Shown here piece after piece: positions 51,294 through 59,416 of a DNA stretch of 64,000 bases (within the stretch, counting starts at the first letter, position 1; every line of letters starts with the position of its first letter). The notes under the pieces are model-generated. The model had not been told where the DNA came from. It made no database searches and saw only the letters and a list, made by a program, of their open reading frames with translations. Source of the stretch: Ignavibacteria bacterium (GTDB taxonomy: Bacteria > Bacteroidota > Ignavibacteria > Kapaibacteriales > UBA2268); assembly GCA_016844745.1 (NCBI GenBank), contig JAERMQ010000007.1, forward strand, positions 1 through 64,000. Reading direction: 5' to 3'. A program made the position numbers and the translations under genes.

Positions 51294-53189
51294 TCACTTC
51301 CTTAATTCATCCATTAAATATTGTTCTATTTTCCCACCTCTATTTTGATACTCATTTGCATACATTAAAATAGAATCCCGGCTTTTTGAATTATGTAAAA
51401 AATAAACATACAAATTCCTGTAGGTATCAAGTAACTGCGGATTTATTGAAATTGCTTTCTGCCATGAATAAACTGCCTTTTGAGACGAACCCGAATTAAT
51501 TTCATATACGCCATAGCTTAACCATGTTTCGGCTTTTGTAGAGTCGTTTTGGAGCGCTTCGTAGCATCTTGCTGCCGCCTTGCGTGATTCTCCCTTACTG
51601 AATAATTCATTTGCCGATTCTATACACAAATTTACAAAATTATTCCTTGCTTCAGGCAATTTCAAACCTCCTTCGAATGCTTCAATGAAGTAATTATATG
51701 CCGGCTCGTAATTCTTTTTCCTGACGTATTCCAACATTCCGAGATGATATAGGAATTCAGGGTCTCGTTTCAACTTAACTGCCGCCAATAAATACTTTTC
51801 GAAATTAGCAAAATCATTTTGCTTAAAGTAATAGCGCCCAAGGTGATATTGAAATCTGGCTCTCATAGGCTCAACGTCAATTGCGGAATTCCAGAAAGTT
51901 TCGGCATTCCTGTATTTTTGCGATTGGAAAGATGTTGTGCTCCCTAATAAGACAATTAAAGTAATTAAAGTGATTTTATATTTCAAATTTTTAAAATCGA
52001 AGTATCTATCCGGAATAAGATTTAAAATTATAATAAGAATACCAACCATAGGCAAATAGGAACGGCAATCGAGATAATCGAAGAAATCATTAGCAGTCCC
52101 GATTCTTGCGAACATATTTGGCAAAGTCATTGAAGCAAACAAAACAAATCCGAATAATACGCTTTTTTTATTTACATTTTTTGTTAGGAAAATAAGTAAA
52201 ATAATAATTGCGATTATTGGTATCCCCGTAAAAGTTCTGAAAGTCGAGAATACAGGCATTGCAGCAAGATTCCAGGGAAGGAAAAACTTTGAAAACATTT
52301 CCGCAGGTGCAGGTAAATTATCAAGGAATGGCTTTAACCCGATTTGTCCTGCTGTATCAGGGCTTATTGAAATGCTTCTAAGATAATACCAGACTGCAAT
52401 AATAGCAATACAGCATAAATAAAAAATAATATTATTTGAGGTTTTTGAGATTGTCACTCCTTCGGATGCAGGAATCCCTTTAATCAGTGTGGGAGAGGAT
52501 TCCTGCATTCGCAGGAATGACAATTTGTTACGGATGGAACTGCTTAATAAATAATTATAAACAACCAAAACAAAAGGCAGCATTATACCCGACTCTTTTG
52601 AAAATAACGCCAATGCAAAACTAATAGAAGAGAGTACTAAAAATCGGCGCCTTGTGCTATTAATATATTTAATATAAAAGCCCAAACAAAGCAACGAAAA
52701 CAGGCAGACTAACAAATCATTCCGGGCAACGAGCCAAAGTACTGCATTACTCGCAAGTGGGTGGCATGCAAAAATTAACGTTCCTGCGAATGATTTGGCA
52801 AAACCAAATCCTAATAATCCCAATAGCCACAGTAGTGCAAGCGTTGTAAAGCAATGAAGGAAAATATTCGTAAAATGATACCAGCCAGGTTCTTTACCGG
52901 CAAACTGTGCATCGATAATTAATGATGCTGTCAGGAGCGGACGATAGAACGGATATGAATTTGAAAAGTAAGCATCCGTCAGAAATGCCAAACCAATGTT
53001 ATTTATTTTTGATATTTTTTCATAATTATCCGAAATTAGAATATCATCGTCCAAGTAAACAAAACCGAACCTGACCGAAGAAATATAAACTAATAATGGA
53101 AGGCAGAAAGCTATTAGATAGTATAAAATAGTTGAGTTTCTTTTTTTCTTGTTTGTTTTAACGGAATTTGTTTTCGTCTCTCTCTTCAT
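51294..53189 (-). CDS. Multi-pass TMTC/GT-C-like glycosyltransferase with C-terminal TPRs
   Basis: This 631-aa membrane protein has a basic N-terminus, then the GT-C catalytic loop region GFVYLDDDILI (about 43-53) with acidic Asp residues. YPFYRPLLTASL, LIFACHPLASNAVLWLVARN and LALFSKESGIMLP follow; all match bacterial TMTC-like/DUF1736 proteins. About ten hydrophobic segments run to residue 410, then TPR-like helices (about 425-620). The family attaches sugars such as mannose to secreted proteins. At 52450-52524 a 75-bp palindromic element is inserted in frame (residues about 222-246, SFLRMQESSPTLIKGIPASE), in the loop before a TM segment. No stop codon results, so the gene should still be translated. 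Confidence 0.82.
   Translation of the reverse strand: MKRETKTNSVKTNKKKRNSTILYYLIAFCLPLLVYISSVRFGFVYLDDDILISDNYEKISKINNIGLAFLTDAYFSNSYPFYRPLLTASLIIDAQFAGKEPGWYHFTNIFLHCFTTLALLWLLGLLGFGFAKSFAGTLIFACHPLASNAVLWLVARNDLLVCLFSLLCLGFYIKYINSTRRRFLVLSSISFALALFSKESGIMLPFVLVVYNYLLSSSIRNKLSFLRMQESSPTLIKGIPASEGVTISKTSNNIIFYLCCIAIIAVWYYLRSISISPDTAGQIGLKPFLDNLPAPAEMFSKFFLPWNLAAMPVFSTFRTFTGIPIIAIIILLIFLTKNVNKKSVLFGFVLFASMTLPNMFARIGTANDFFDYLDCRSYLPMVGILIIILNLIPDRYFDFKNLKYKITLITLIVLLGSTTSFQSQKYRNAETFWNSAIDVEPMRARFQYHLGRYYFKQNDFANFEKYLLAAVKLKRDPEFLYHLGMLEYVRKKNYEPAYNYFIEAFEGGLKLPEARNNFVNLCIESANELFSKGESRKAAARCYEALQNDSTKAETWLSYGVYEINSGSSQKAVYSWQKAISINPQLLDTYRNLYVYFLHNSKSRDSILMYANEYQNRGGKIEQYLMDELRK
52450..52524. 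repeat. Palindromic element inserted in frame in a coding sequence
   Basis: A 75-bp element, with ATTGTCACTCCTTCGGATGC at one end and GCATTCGCAGGAATGACAAT at the other, sits inside the TMTC-like gene. It adds 25 codons without a stop. Its sequence is the same family as 7251-7310. Arms of 28 nt are imperfect, so it is an older copy. Confidence 0.9.
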
Positions 53190-53284
53190 AATTTTGCCAT
53201 GAATTAAACCAATGCAAAATTAAGACAATTTAATTTGAACGGCAAGGTGAAAGAAAATGTAGGATGAATCTTTTTAAATTGTTT

Positions 53285-53396
53285 GCTAGTGTAACTATTT
53301 TTTGAAAAGCTGACTATGTGGTTGTTAGATGGACTCCACCTGGCAGGTGGAGTCCATCTTTTAATACTCAGCTTTTCAATGAATTGTTACGCTAGA
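53285..53396. repeat. Nested 110-nt hairpin around an AGATGGACTCCACCT core
   Basis: Three stacked stems are seen. CTAGTGTAAC pairs with GTTACGCTAG, TTGAAAAGCTGA (53302-53313) with TCAGCTTTTCAA (53368-53379), and the 15-bp core AGATGGACTCCACCT/AGGTGGAGTCCATCT around GGC (53327-53359). The gap 53190-53534 holds this and a decayed palindrome at 53402-53486. Confidence 0.85.
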
Positions 53397-53401
53397 TACT
53401 G

Positions 53402-53486
53402 GTAGAATGTTATTCTGAACGAAGTGAAGAATCAGTCCCAAAACCGCTTCTGGATTCTTCACTTCGCTTACGAATGACATTCTTCT
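53402..53486. repeat. Dispersed palindrome, decayed copy
   Basis: The left arm TTATTCTGAACGAAGTGAAG and right arm CTTCACTTCGCTTACGAATG are imperfect complements. The two arms come from the two sub-variants of the family (GAACGAAG and CGTAAGCG), suggesting recombination between copies. Confidence 0.75.
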
Positions 53487-53534
53487 TAAATTTTCAAACA
53501 TACTCATTTGCAAAAATGACTGAAATAAATTTAC

Positions 53535-54080
53535 TTAAGGATTCCCTTGAATTTCAGAGATTCTTTCAAGTAACTTATGAGCAAGGTGAAGAGCTTCATC
53601 ATCTGAGCGGATGATTTTCTCGAACCCCTCCGAATCCGCTTCAGGATTATTTTTTTTATGGAGTTCAGTTATCCTTGTATATAAATTTTCGATTTCAGGT
53701 AAAGTTTTAAGTAATGCAGAAATAAATTTGGATAGTTCTAACAAATCCATTCCCTGAATTTCGGTAAGACTTAGTTCGATTTTTTCAAGTAATGCATCAA
53801 GAATTTTCTGCAGTACTTCCTCGACCGTGAGTGGTTCGGAATTTTCAGGGACGCTCGAGGTTGAAGCAATAATAATTTTACTTTTATTCGAGGTATATTC
53901 ATCGTAATCGGCTGCACGATTCTCCCAATCGAACTTTTCAGCCCAATTTCTTGTTTGTTTGAGACCTATTCCATATTCTTTAGAAAATGCTTCAGTATTT
54001 CTTTCGGATGCTTTGAGCCAGGCAGAAAAGGTGCGGAACTGGCTTGCCGATTCATCTTTTCTCCGTGCGAATGAGTGCAT
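53535..54080 (-). CDS. Phage terminase-small-subunit-like protein
   Basis: This 181-aa soluble protein has an N-terminal region with FRTFSAWLKASERNTEAFSK and LKQTRNWAEKFDWENRAADY. This is a helix-turn-helix-like segment with the W-x-x-R-x-x-x-Y end common in terminase small subunits and related Bacteroidota proteins. The C-terminal half is a long acidic helical region (about 85-175). No other phage genes surround it, so it is either a domesticated or an isolated gene. The assignment is tentative. Confidence 0.45.
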   Translation of the reverse strand: MHSFARRKDESASQFRTFSAWLKASERNTEAFSKEYGIGLKQTRNWAEKFDWENRAADYDEYTSNKSKIIIASTSSVPENSEPLTVEEVLQKILDALLEKIELSLTEIQGMDLLELSKFISALLKTLPEIENLYTRITELHKKNNPEADSEGFEKIIRSDDEALHLAHKLLERISEIQGNP

Positions 54081-54198
54081 ATTTACCCCCTGTTATCAAT
54101 TAATAATGAGCGAAAATAAGCACAGAGTTAGGTATTGTTATTTATTTAATTTTAACATTATTTTCAAATGAATTTAAAATTACACCCTTTCTATAGCT

Positions 54199-54257
54199 TT
54201 CAGCCATAGGATGGAAAATTTTGCCATGCTATAGACGAAGTCAATGGTATGGCTGAA
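54199..54257. repeat. Small hairpin TTCAGCCATA
   Basis: Arms TTCAGCCATA (54199-54208) and TATGGCTGAA (54248-54257) flank a 39-nt loop. It lies just after the stop of the T9SS GLUG-like gene (minus strand), where it could terminate transcription. Confidence 0.6.
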
Positions 54258-54260
54258 CTA

Positions 54261-55439
54261 TCAATGTACTACTACCAATTTCATCGAAACCGCATCTTCG
54301 GAATTCTGAATAAAGTAGAAATAAATTCCCGAAGGATAATTTTCAGAATTAAATAATACGCTATGCTCGCCGCCTGTCTTCTCCTCATTTACAAGCGTTT
54401 CCAATATTTCACCCAACGAGTTGAAAATAGTTGTTGTAACAAATTCCGGTTTTTTAAGGAAATATTTAATTGTCGTATGAGTTGAAAATGGATTGGGATA
54501 TGCATTTTCATTTGATTGCAAATCAGCATGTGGTTCATTAATTGAAGTTGGTGCGCATCTATCGAATATTCTTAGCTTTGGATAATCCCTGCCTTCATCG
54601 ATGCACCAGATTGTTTGGAAATCCCAACCAAAAGTAAAACTCTTCATCATATCAGTTGTGGTTTTTCCGTAAGATTTACCTGTTAAAGGTGGATGTTGTG
54701 TTCCAATTGCCAATGAATCATAATAACTGCAATTAACATGTACATGACCTCCGATTCCACCGCCGTCAGTATAGAGCCCTCCAGATGATTGTCCTTCTAA
54801 TTTCCCTGCAAAATAGCAATAATACAATGATGAACCACCTTCAAGTTCCGTGCTTACTCCAAAAAGTCCACCTGCATAATTTTCAGATATCACGTTACAT
54901 GTAGAAAATGAATTATTTATTCCTCCGTTAATTTCTCCGAATAATCCTCCAACAACATATTTACCTTTAACAATACCGGTCGTATAACATTCATCAATTC
55001 TGGTATGCAATCCTGCAAATCCACATAATGCTCCGGTGCTATGTCCACCGATTATTTCGCAATTTTCTATTCCTAATCTTCTTACTTTTGTTCCATGAAT
55101 ACCATAATCCCCGGCTAAATGTCCAAAAAGTCCAACCTCAGAATCATCTGGTCTATTAATATAAAGGTTCTTAATTATACATCCTTGTCCATCGAAAACA
55201 CCATATAGATAAACAGGTTTAAATCCTCTACCGCTATCCCAATTCCTTGTTTCAGAGGCATCGATATCATTCATTAAATTATAATAATAATAGTTAAAAT
55301 TCTCAGTCCCTACTTCCTGCATTTCCTTAATATTAGTAATTTGATAAGGGTCGTCTTTAGTACCGCTACCCTTACCGGAAAAGGAATAAGATATTGATGT
55401 AAGAATGAAAAATAATAAAATGGTACGAAGTGGTTTCAT
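54261..55439 (-). CDS. Secreted GLUG-repeat protein with T9SS sorting domain
   Basis: This 392-aa exported protein has the signal KPLRTILLFFILTSISYSFS, then a GSGTKDDPYQITNIKEMQ start and repeats of the GLUG type (VGLFGHLAG, GALCGFAG, VGGLFGEING, AGGLFGV) forming a beta-helix-like surface. The end (AYPNPFSTHTTIKYF, IFNSLGEILE, YPSGIYFYFIQN) is a type IX sorting domain. GLUG proteins are often adhesins or surface proteins. Its start overlaps the stop of the outer-membrane protein gene upstream, so the two form an operon and are probably produced together. Confidence 0.8.
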   Translation of the reverse strand: MKPLRTILLFFILTSISYSFSGKGSGTKDDPYQITNIKEMQEVGTENFNYYYYNLMNDIDASETRNWDSGRGFKPVYLYGVFDGQGCIIKNLYINRPDDSEVGLFGHLAGDYGIHGTKVRRLGIENCEIIGGHSTGALCGFAGLHTRIDECYTTGIVKGKYVVGGLFGEINGGINNSFSTCNVISENYAGGLFGVSTELEGGSSLYYCYFAGKLEGQSSGGLYTDGGGIGGHVHVNCSYYDSLAIGTQHPPLTGKSYGKTTTDMMKSFTFGWDFQTIWCIDEGRDYPKLRIFDRCAPTSINEPHADLQSNENAYPNPFSTHTTIKYFLKKPEFVTTTIFNSLGEILETLVNEEKTGGEHSVLFNSENYPSGIYFYFIQNSEDAVSMKLVVVH

Positions 55440-56089
55440 TATAACACTAATTTAAATTTGTAACATAAATTTAATGTGTAGAGATTTGGGGTAGTTTGAG
55501 TTGTTCCACCTCCAAAATCCGGAATTTTAAATAAATCACTGAACCCAAAAGAAAGTGAGAAATTATCATTAAGTTTAAAATAGATACCTGTTCCAATATC
55601 AATAGCATAATAATCTTGCTTTGGCCTTAAAAATAACCAGCCAAAATGAAATGATAAGCGAAATTTTGAATTTTTATTGCCCAAATAAGCTTTAATAATA
55701 GCAGACAGTCCAATTTGAGAATACATACCATCATTCAAATTTATATATTTCATATTCAAATAATCAATATTATTGGATGAAATTGCTTTCGTTAGCCATG
55801 AATGAGCAAATAATTCAACTGAAAAATGATGTGCCTTTGTAAACGGAATTTCAAGTCCTAAAGTTACAGTAGGAGCATAATTAAATTGTTGACCCCAAAA
55901 ATCTCTATCCCAGGCAATGCCTGAACCAGCCATAACAATCAAGTCAAGCCCTTTTTCATCAGGAACTTTGTTTTTGTTTACTATAGAATCATTATTTAGG
56001 GAAGGTGAGTTTTCAATAGCATTTGCAAGACATTGAACATTTAACGTCAATAAAAGTAAAGAAATAAAAAGTAATATCAAATATTTCAT
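55439..56089 (-). CDS. Outer-membrane beta-barrel-like protein
   Basis: This 216-aa protein has a signal peptide (KYLILLFISLLLLTLNVQC then LANA) and a region with alternating hydrophobic strands (TVTLGLEIPFTK, FSVELFAHSW, LSFHFGWLFLRP, FSLSFGFSDLF) that ends LCYKFKLVL, a plausible beta-signal. It would form a small outer-membrane barrel. The next gene (GLUG-repeat T9SS cargo) starts at its stop, so the barrel may aid or anchor that protein; this is inferred from coupling. Confidence 0.65.
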   Translation of the reverse strand: MKYLILLFISLLLLTLNVQCLANAIENSPSLNNDSIVNKNKVPDEKGLDLIVMAGSGIAWDRDFWGQQFNYAPTVTLGLEIPFTKAHHFSVELFAHSWLTKAISSNNIDYLNMKYINLNDGMYSQIGLSAIIKAYLGNKNSKFRLSFHFGWLFLRPKQDYYAIDIGTGIYFKLNDNFSLSFGFSDLFKIPDFGGGTTQTTPNLYTLNLCYKFKLVL

Positions 56090-56264
56090 ATTTACCTACT
56101 TCATCAGAAAAAATTTTGTAGTTTTCTTTAAAATGCGCTTTAGGTCTTACTTTTACAGTGTATGGTTTCTTTTTTAATATAAGTTGTTTTGAATTGAAAT
56201 GCGAATTACATCAAAAATGATTCATTCCATCTATTTTCAAATAGAATCATTAATGTAAACCTTT

Positions 56265-56375
56265 GTGCAACTTTGAGCTTCACCTTTGTGCAACTTTATG
56301 TCTTTTACTTTGTGCCCTTTGTGTTAAATTCACTTCTATCATTTTAAGAAGAATTTTTACAACAAAGGACACAAG
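56265..56375. repeat. CACAAAGG-type inverted repeat
   Basis: TTGTGCAACTTTGAGCTTCA and TTTGTGCCCTTTGTGTTA pair imperfectly with ACAAAGGACACAAGG downstream. It belongs to the family of 33559-33666 and lies downstream of the second PemK gene. Confidence 0.6.
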
Positions 56376-56381
56376 GGGTTT

Positions 56382-56723
56382 TTAGCTAAATTCAAAGAAA
56401 TTAAATAGCTCCTTGTTAAAGTTACTTTTGTCCGGTTCGAGCAACGCACCAATTCTTTTGGAAATGAACTTTGAATCTAATGTTGCAAACTTCATCCTGA
56501 TGAGTGATGGTTTTGGTAAACTTGCATTTTCCCATTCAATTATCAGATAATCGCCTATTTTCTTATTTACTTGTAAATTACTCGTTAAAAATGTTATTAC
56601 AACATCACCAAAGATGTTGAATTTTTCAGGAGAAATAATTAAAGCAGGCCTCCACTTACTGCCGGATAAATCCGTAAAAGGAAATGGAACAAGAACAATA
56701 TCCCACTTTTTAAAGTGTGTCAT
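56382..56723 (-). CDS. PemK/MazF-family toxin (second module)
   Basis: The ATG at 56723 gives a 113-aa toxin starting MTHFKKWDIVLVPFPFTDLS; a longer reading from 56756 adds 11 residues of no visible value. KWRPALIISPE and VITFLTSNLQ follow, then PSLIRMKFATLD, the usual core of MazF-type ribonucleases. The antitoxin gene overlaps its start by 14 nt. The DIVLVPFPFTDLSGSKWRPA block makes the family confident. It is a different subtype from the toxin at 20781. Confidence 0.85.
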   Translation of the reverse strand: MTHFKKWDIVLVPFPFTDLSGSKWRPALIISPEKFNIFGDVVITFLTSNLQVNKKIGDYLIIEWENASLPKPSLIRMKFATLDSKFISKRIGALLEPDKSNFNKELFNFFEFS

Positions 56724-56910
56724 AAATTTCGTCTTCTTTGTTGTTCCATTCTTCAAAGGAAATTTCTGATAACTTCATTGCCTGATAAGTCAAATTTATA
56801 TCCAAATCATCAATGAATGTAACTATTACTTTAGAGAAACTGATATTATCCGGTTTTTCATCAAAGTAAACATTACCATCCTTATAGATTGCATTTACTG
56901 ATGTTAACAT
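56710..56910 (-). CDS. Antitoxin of the second PemK module
   Basis: This 66-aa protein reads MLTSVNAIYKDGNVYFDEKP, then VIVTFIDDLDI and an acidic C-terminus EEWNNKEDEIYDTL. The first part is the typical IYKDGxVxFxE beta-hairpin seen in small antitoxins of PemK loci, and the acidic tail would bind the toxin. It overlaps the toxin start by 14 nt. Confidence 0.75.
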   Translation of the reverse strand: MLTSVNAIYKDGNVYFDEKPDNISFSKVIVTFIDDLDINLTYQAMKLSEISFEEWNNKEDEIYDTL

Positions 56911-56969
56911 ATTGATTTTATTAAATTTAAAAATTAATTTATTTCAGTTCAATTAAATAAAAATATTCT

Positions 56970-57090
56970 TTATGAACCTTTGTGCAACTTTGTGTCTTTT
57001 ACTTTGTGACCTTTGTGTTAAAATTCTTCATAAAATTACAGGAAGTTTTTAACACAAAGTACACAAAGGCTTCCACAAAGGTCACAAAGG
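56970..57090. repeat. CACAAAGG-type inverted repeat (second copy)
   Basis: TTTGTGCAACTTTGTGTC and TTTGTGACCTTTGTGTTA face ACACAAAGTACACAAAGG and CACAAAGGTCACAAAGG. This is the most complete member of the family. It precedes the hairpin at 57102. Confidence 0.7.
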
Positions 57091-57101
57091 AAATTTACAT
57101 T

Positions 57102-57134
57102 AGATGTCCTACATCTGGCAGATGTAGGACATCT
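57102..57134. repeat. Hairpin family AGATGTCCTACATCT (copy 3)
   Basis: Perfect 15-bp arms AGATGTCCTACATCT and AGATGTAGGACATCT with loop GGC lie 18 bp after the anti-sigma stop. The copy at 53327 has different bases on both arms with pairing kept. Confidence 0.9.
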
Positions 57135-57151
57135 CTTCTAAAAAAATAACT

Positions 57152-58582
57152 TTAAAAATTATAATTCAATCCGTAAACCCATCCGTATTTAAAGGAATTC
57201 AAGAACTGGTCCTGCATTGGATAGACCAGCAAACTTCCCTGATACGCTACGGATAAATAGATATGATTGAATATTTCAAAGTTCGAGCCGATTTCAAATT
57301 TTCCGTAAGGTCCGACTATTGTATTGCCGGCTAATAATTTTGTGTAAGGAATAATCATTTCACCTAGAATAAGGTCGGGTGCAGTAAGTCGAAGGGATGC
57401 GCCGTAGAACACCAATAACGGATTCTGCTGATACAACTGCAATTTCCCATCCTTAACGAAATTGAATTTCTGTGCAAAATTATCGCAGCCAATTTCAAAG
57501 CCCGCTGCAAAGTACCGGTTGAATTTATAAAGTGCGTTAATCCCAAAACCTGAGTACCAGGGCAGTGTTTGCTGCAAATCCAACTGTGTTGGCGATGCGC
57601 CTGAAGAGAAGTTTAAATTGACGGATATTTTTGTGCTATCGTAAACAGGAATTAGAATATCATCGGAATAACCATTATAACCTCCCGGTAAGTCAACATC
57701 CCGAACACTTGATGCCGAACTGCTTCTCGAAGCTGTCCCTACTGTTACACTCGGAGGAATTCCGAAGCCGCCGGATTTGCCTGATTTCGGTTTCTGGCTT
57801 CTTCCGTTCGTTCCTTTACTGGAATTAGCAGTACGGTTTAATGCATTATAAGCCATATCTGAATTAACCGTTAAATCCTGTTCATTCGATATGTTAGAAC
57901 TAATGCTTTTTCGCGAAGAGCCTGAATTTCCTTTTTCAATTCTGGCAAAGCGAAATGTTTTTGTTGTTTTATCTGCATTTACTCTAACATTCCGCTTAAT
58001 GCTTTCTATTGATTTACTAAGAGAAGCATTATTTTCGGATGCCTGCCCAGAAGTCTTTTCATCCTGCAATGTTATGTTCGATGAAACAGGAATATCAGCC
58101 TTCGAGGAATTGACTGAGCCTGCATTTGCATCAGATTGTACAGCTAAGGAAGAACCATTTGTTTTCACATTGTCCCGATTCGCTGAACTGCCATTATCTT
58201 TATTCGAGAAATCAACCTGAAGAAACATAAAAGTCAATGTCGTCATTAGCACTGTTAGCAGCGCTGCAGCACCAACAGGAAGAGCATATCTTTTCAGCCA
58301 ACTGCCGCCGGAGGAACCCATTATTCCGGTTGTCTGTCCTGAATTCCCATTTGGTATGGAAAATCCGAGAGACGAGAAAATCGATGCGGTCGATTCTATT
58401 GGCGGAGTAATTGAATTCATATCGCTGCGGGCTATAAGCTGCAATTTAACCTGGGAGTCGAATTCGTTTCTCAGTACCGTATCAGTGCCTAACTGTGAAA
58501 AAAGTTCATCCCTTTCGGATTGGCTCAATCCGCCGTCCAAGTATTCGTGAATTAGTTTAGAGTTATTCATTTCTATATCCAT
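57152..58582 (-). CDS. Anti-sigma-like membrane protein with C-terminal beta-rich domain
   Basis: This 476-aa protein begins with an anti-sigma-type helical cytoplasmic part (1-60, KLIHEYLDGGLSQSERDELF). It has one TM segment (about 99-122), a Ser/Asn-rich linker (125-290), then a beta-rich region (about 300-476: YSGFGINALYKFNRYFAAGF, LLVFYGASLRLTAPD, FNHIYLSVAYQGSL) resembling an outer-membrane barrel, ending YGWVYGLNYNF. Such a fusion would link the sigma factor upstream to an envelope sensor. The ATG at 58570 (MNNSK) is an alternative start. The gene is 17 nt after the sigma gene. Confidence 0.65.
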   Translation of the reverse strand: MDIEMNNSKLIHEYLDGGLSQSERDELFSQLGTDTVLRNEFDSQVKLQLIARSDMNSITPPIESTASIFSSLGFSIPNGNSGQTTGIMGSSGGSWLKRYALPVGAAALLTVLMTTLTFMFLQVDFSNKDNGSSANRDNVKTNGSSLAVQSDANAGSVNSSKADIPVSSNITLQDEKTSGQASENNASLSKSIESIKRNVRVNADKTTKTFRFARIEKGNSGSSRKSISSNISNEQDLTVNSDMAYNALNRTANSSKGTNGRSQKPKSGKSGGFGIPPSVTVGTASRSSSASSVRDVDLPGGYNGYSDDILIPVYDSTKISVNLNFSSGASPTQLDLQQTLPWYSGFGINALYKFNRYFAAGFEIGCDNFAQKFNFVKDGKLQLYQQNPLLVFYGASLRLTAPDLILGEMIIPYTKLLAGNTIVGPYGKFEIGSNFEIFNHIYLSVAYQGSLLVYPMQDQFLNSFKYGWVYGLNYNF

Positions 58583-58599
58583 TAAAATTATTTTCTTAT

Positions 58600-59178
58600 T
58601 TAAATTGTTTTAGCATTATAATTATTAATTTCGCTCATGTATGGCGCTAAAATATTTCTGAGCTTTTCTTTTGCCCGCCAGACGCGGTTTTTCAGGGTTG
58701 AAGTATTCTCGCCTGTAATTTCTTCCATCTCCTGATATGATAAACCCTGGTACTGCCTGAGTACGAAAGCCTCACGATAATCGAGCTCTAATAACTCAAT
58801 AGCATTGGCAAGTACTTCCCTTAATTCCCTGTCTTCGTATTGTTCGTCATTAGTTGGAACAAGGTAATCTTCAAATCTGAAATTGGCTTTATTCCTTGTT
58901 TTATAGTTAAAACATAAATTTCTTGCAATGGTTAAAATATAAGCTCCAACGTTATCTACTTTGCGTTTTCCCTGGGCAAAGGAGTAGAATTTCAAGAATG
59001 TCTCCTGAAAAATATCCCTGGAATCATCAGGATTTCCGGTTATTCTAAGGCAGTAAGCAAACACACGCTGGGAATATCTGGAGTATAGCTCGGCAAATGC
59101 ACCTTCGGCGTCGCTTTTTTTATTGCGCATCGCTTTGAATAGTTCGCTGCTGCTATATTTGCCGAATTCTTTTTTCAT
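58600..59178 (-). CDS. ECF RNA polymerase sigma factor
   Basis: This 192-aa sigma-70 of the extracytoplasmic-function type has sigma2 (about 28-92: YSRYSQRVFAYCLRITGNPD, DIFQETFLKFY, YILTIARNLCFN) and sigma4 (about 124-180: LLELDYREAFVLRQYQGLSY, EMEEITGENTSTLKNRVWRA). Region 2.3/2.4 would recognise the -10 and region 4 the -35. It is followed at 17 nt by a putative anti-sigma factor, the usual arrangement for signal-controlled ECF sigmas. The regulon is unknown; the target promoter motif is not identified. Confidence 0.92.
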   Translation of the reverse strand: MKKEFGKYSSSELFKAMRNKKSDAEGAFAELYSRYSQRVFAYCLRITGNPDDSRDIFQETFLKFYSFAQGKRKVDNVGAYILTIARNLCFNYKTRNKANFRFEDYLVPTNDEQYEDRELREVLANAIELLELDYREAFVLRQYQGLSYQEMEEITGENTSTLKNRVWRAKEKLRNILAPYMSEINNYNAKTI

Positions 59179-59295
59179 ATTTTTATTTGTCTGAATTAGG
59201 ATTTTTAGGATTAAAGGATTTTAGGATTTATTCCTTTCTTCATACTCCTATCATTCCTCGTTCCTTATTCATATCATAAACTTTATTCAACTTAT

Positions 59296-59413
59296 AATTC
59301 ATAATTCATAATTCATAATTTTTTTCATTAACCATTAACCATTGACCATTAACCATTGACCATTAACCATTGACCATTGACCATTAACCATTAACCATTG
59401 ACCATTAACCATT
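59296..59413 (-). repeat. AATGGTT/AATGGTC heptamer array adjoining a stop codon
   Basis: On the minus strand about twelve heptads (AATGGTT, AATGGTC) begin 3 nt after the TAA stop at 59417. Further AATTATG-type heptads continue to about 59296. Orientation is sense to the gene. Confidence 0.9.
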
Positions 59414-59416
59414 GCT

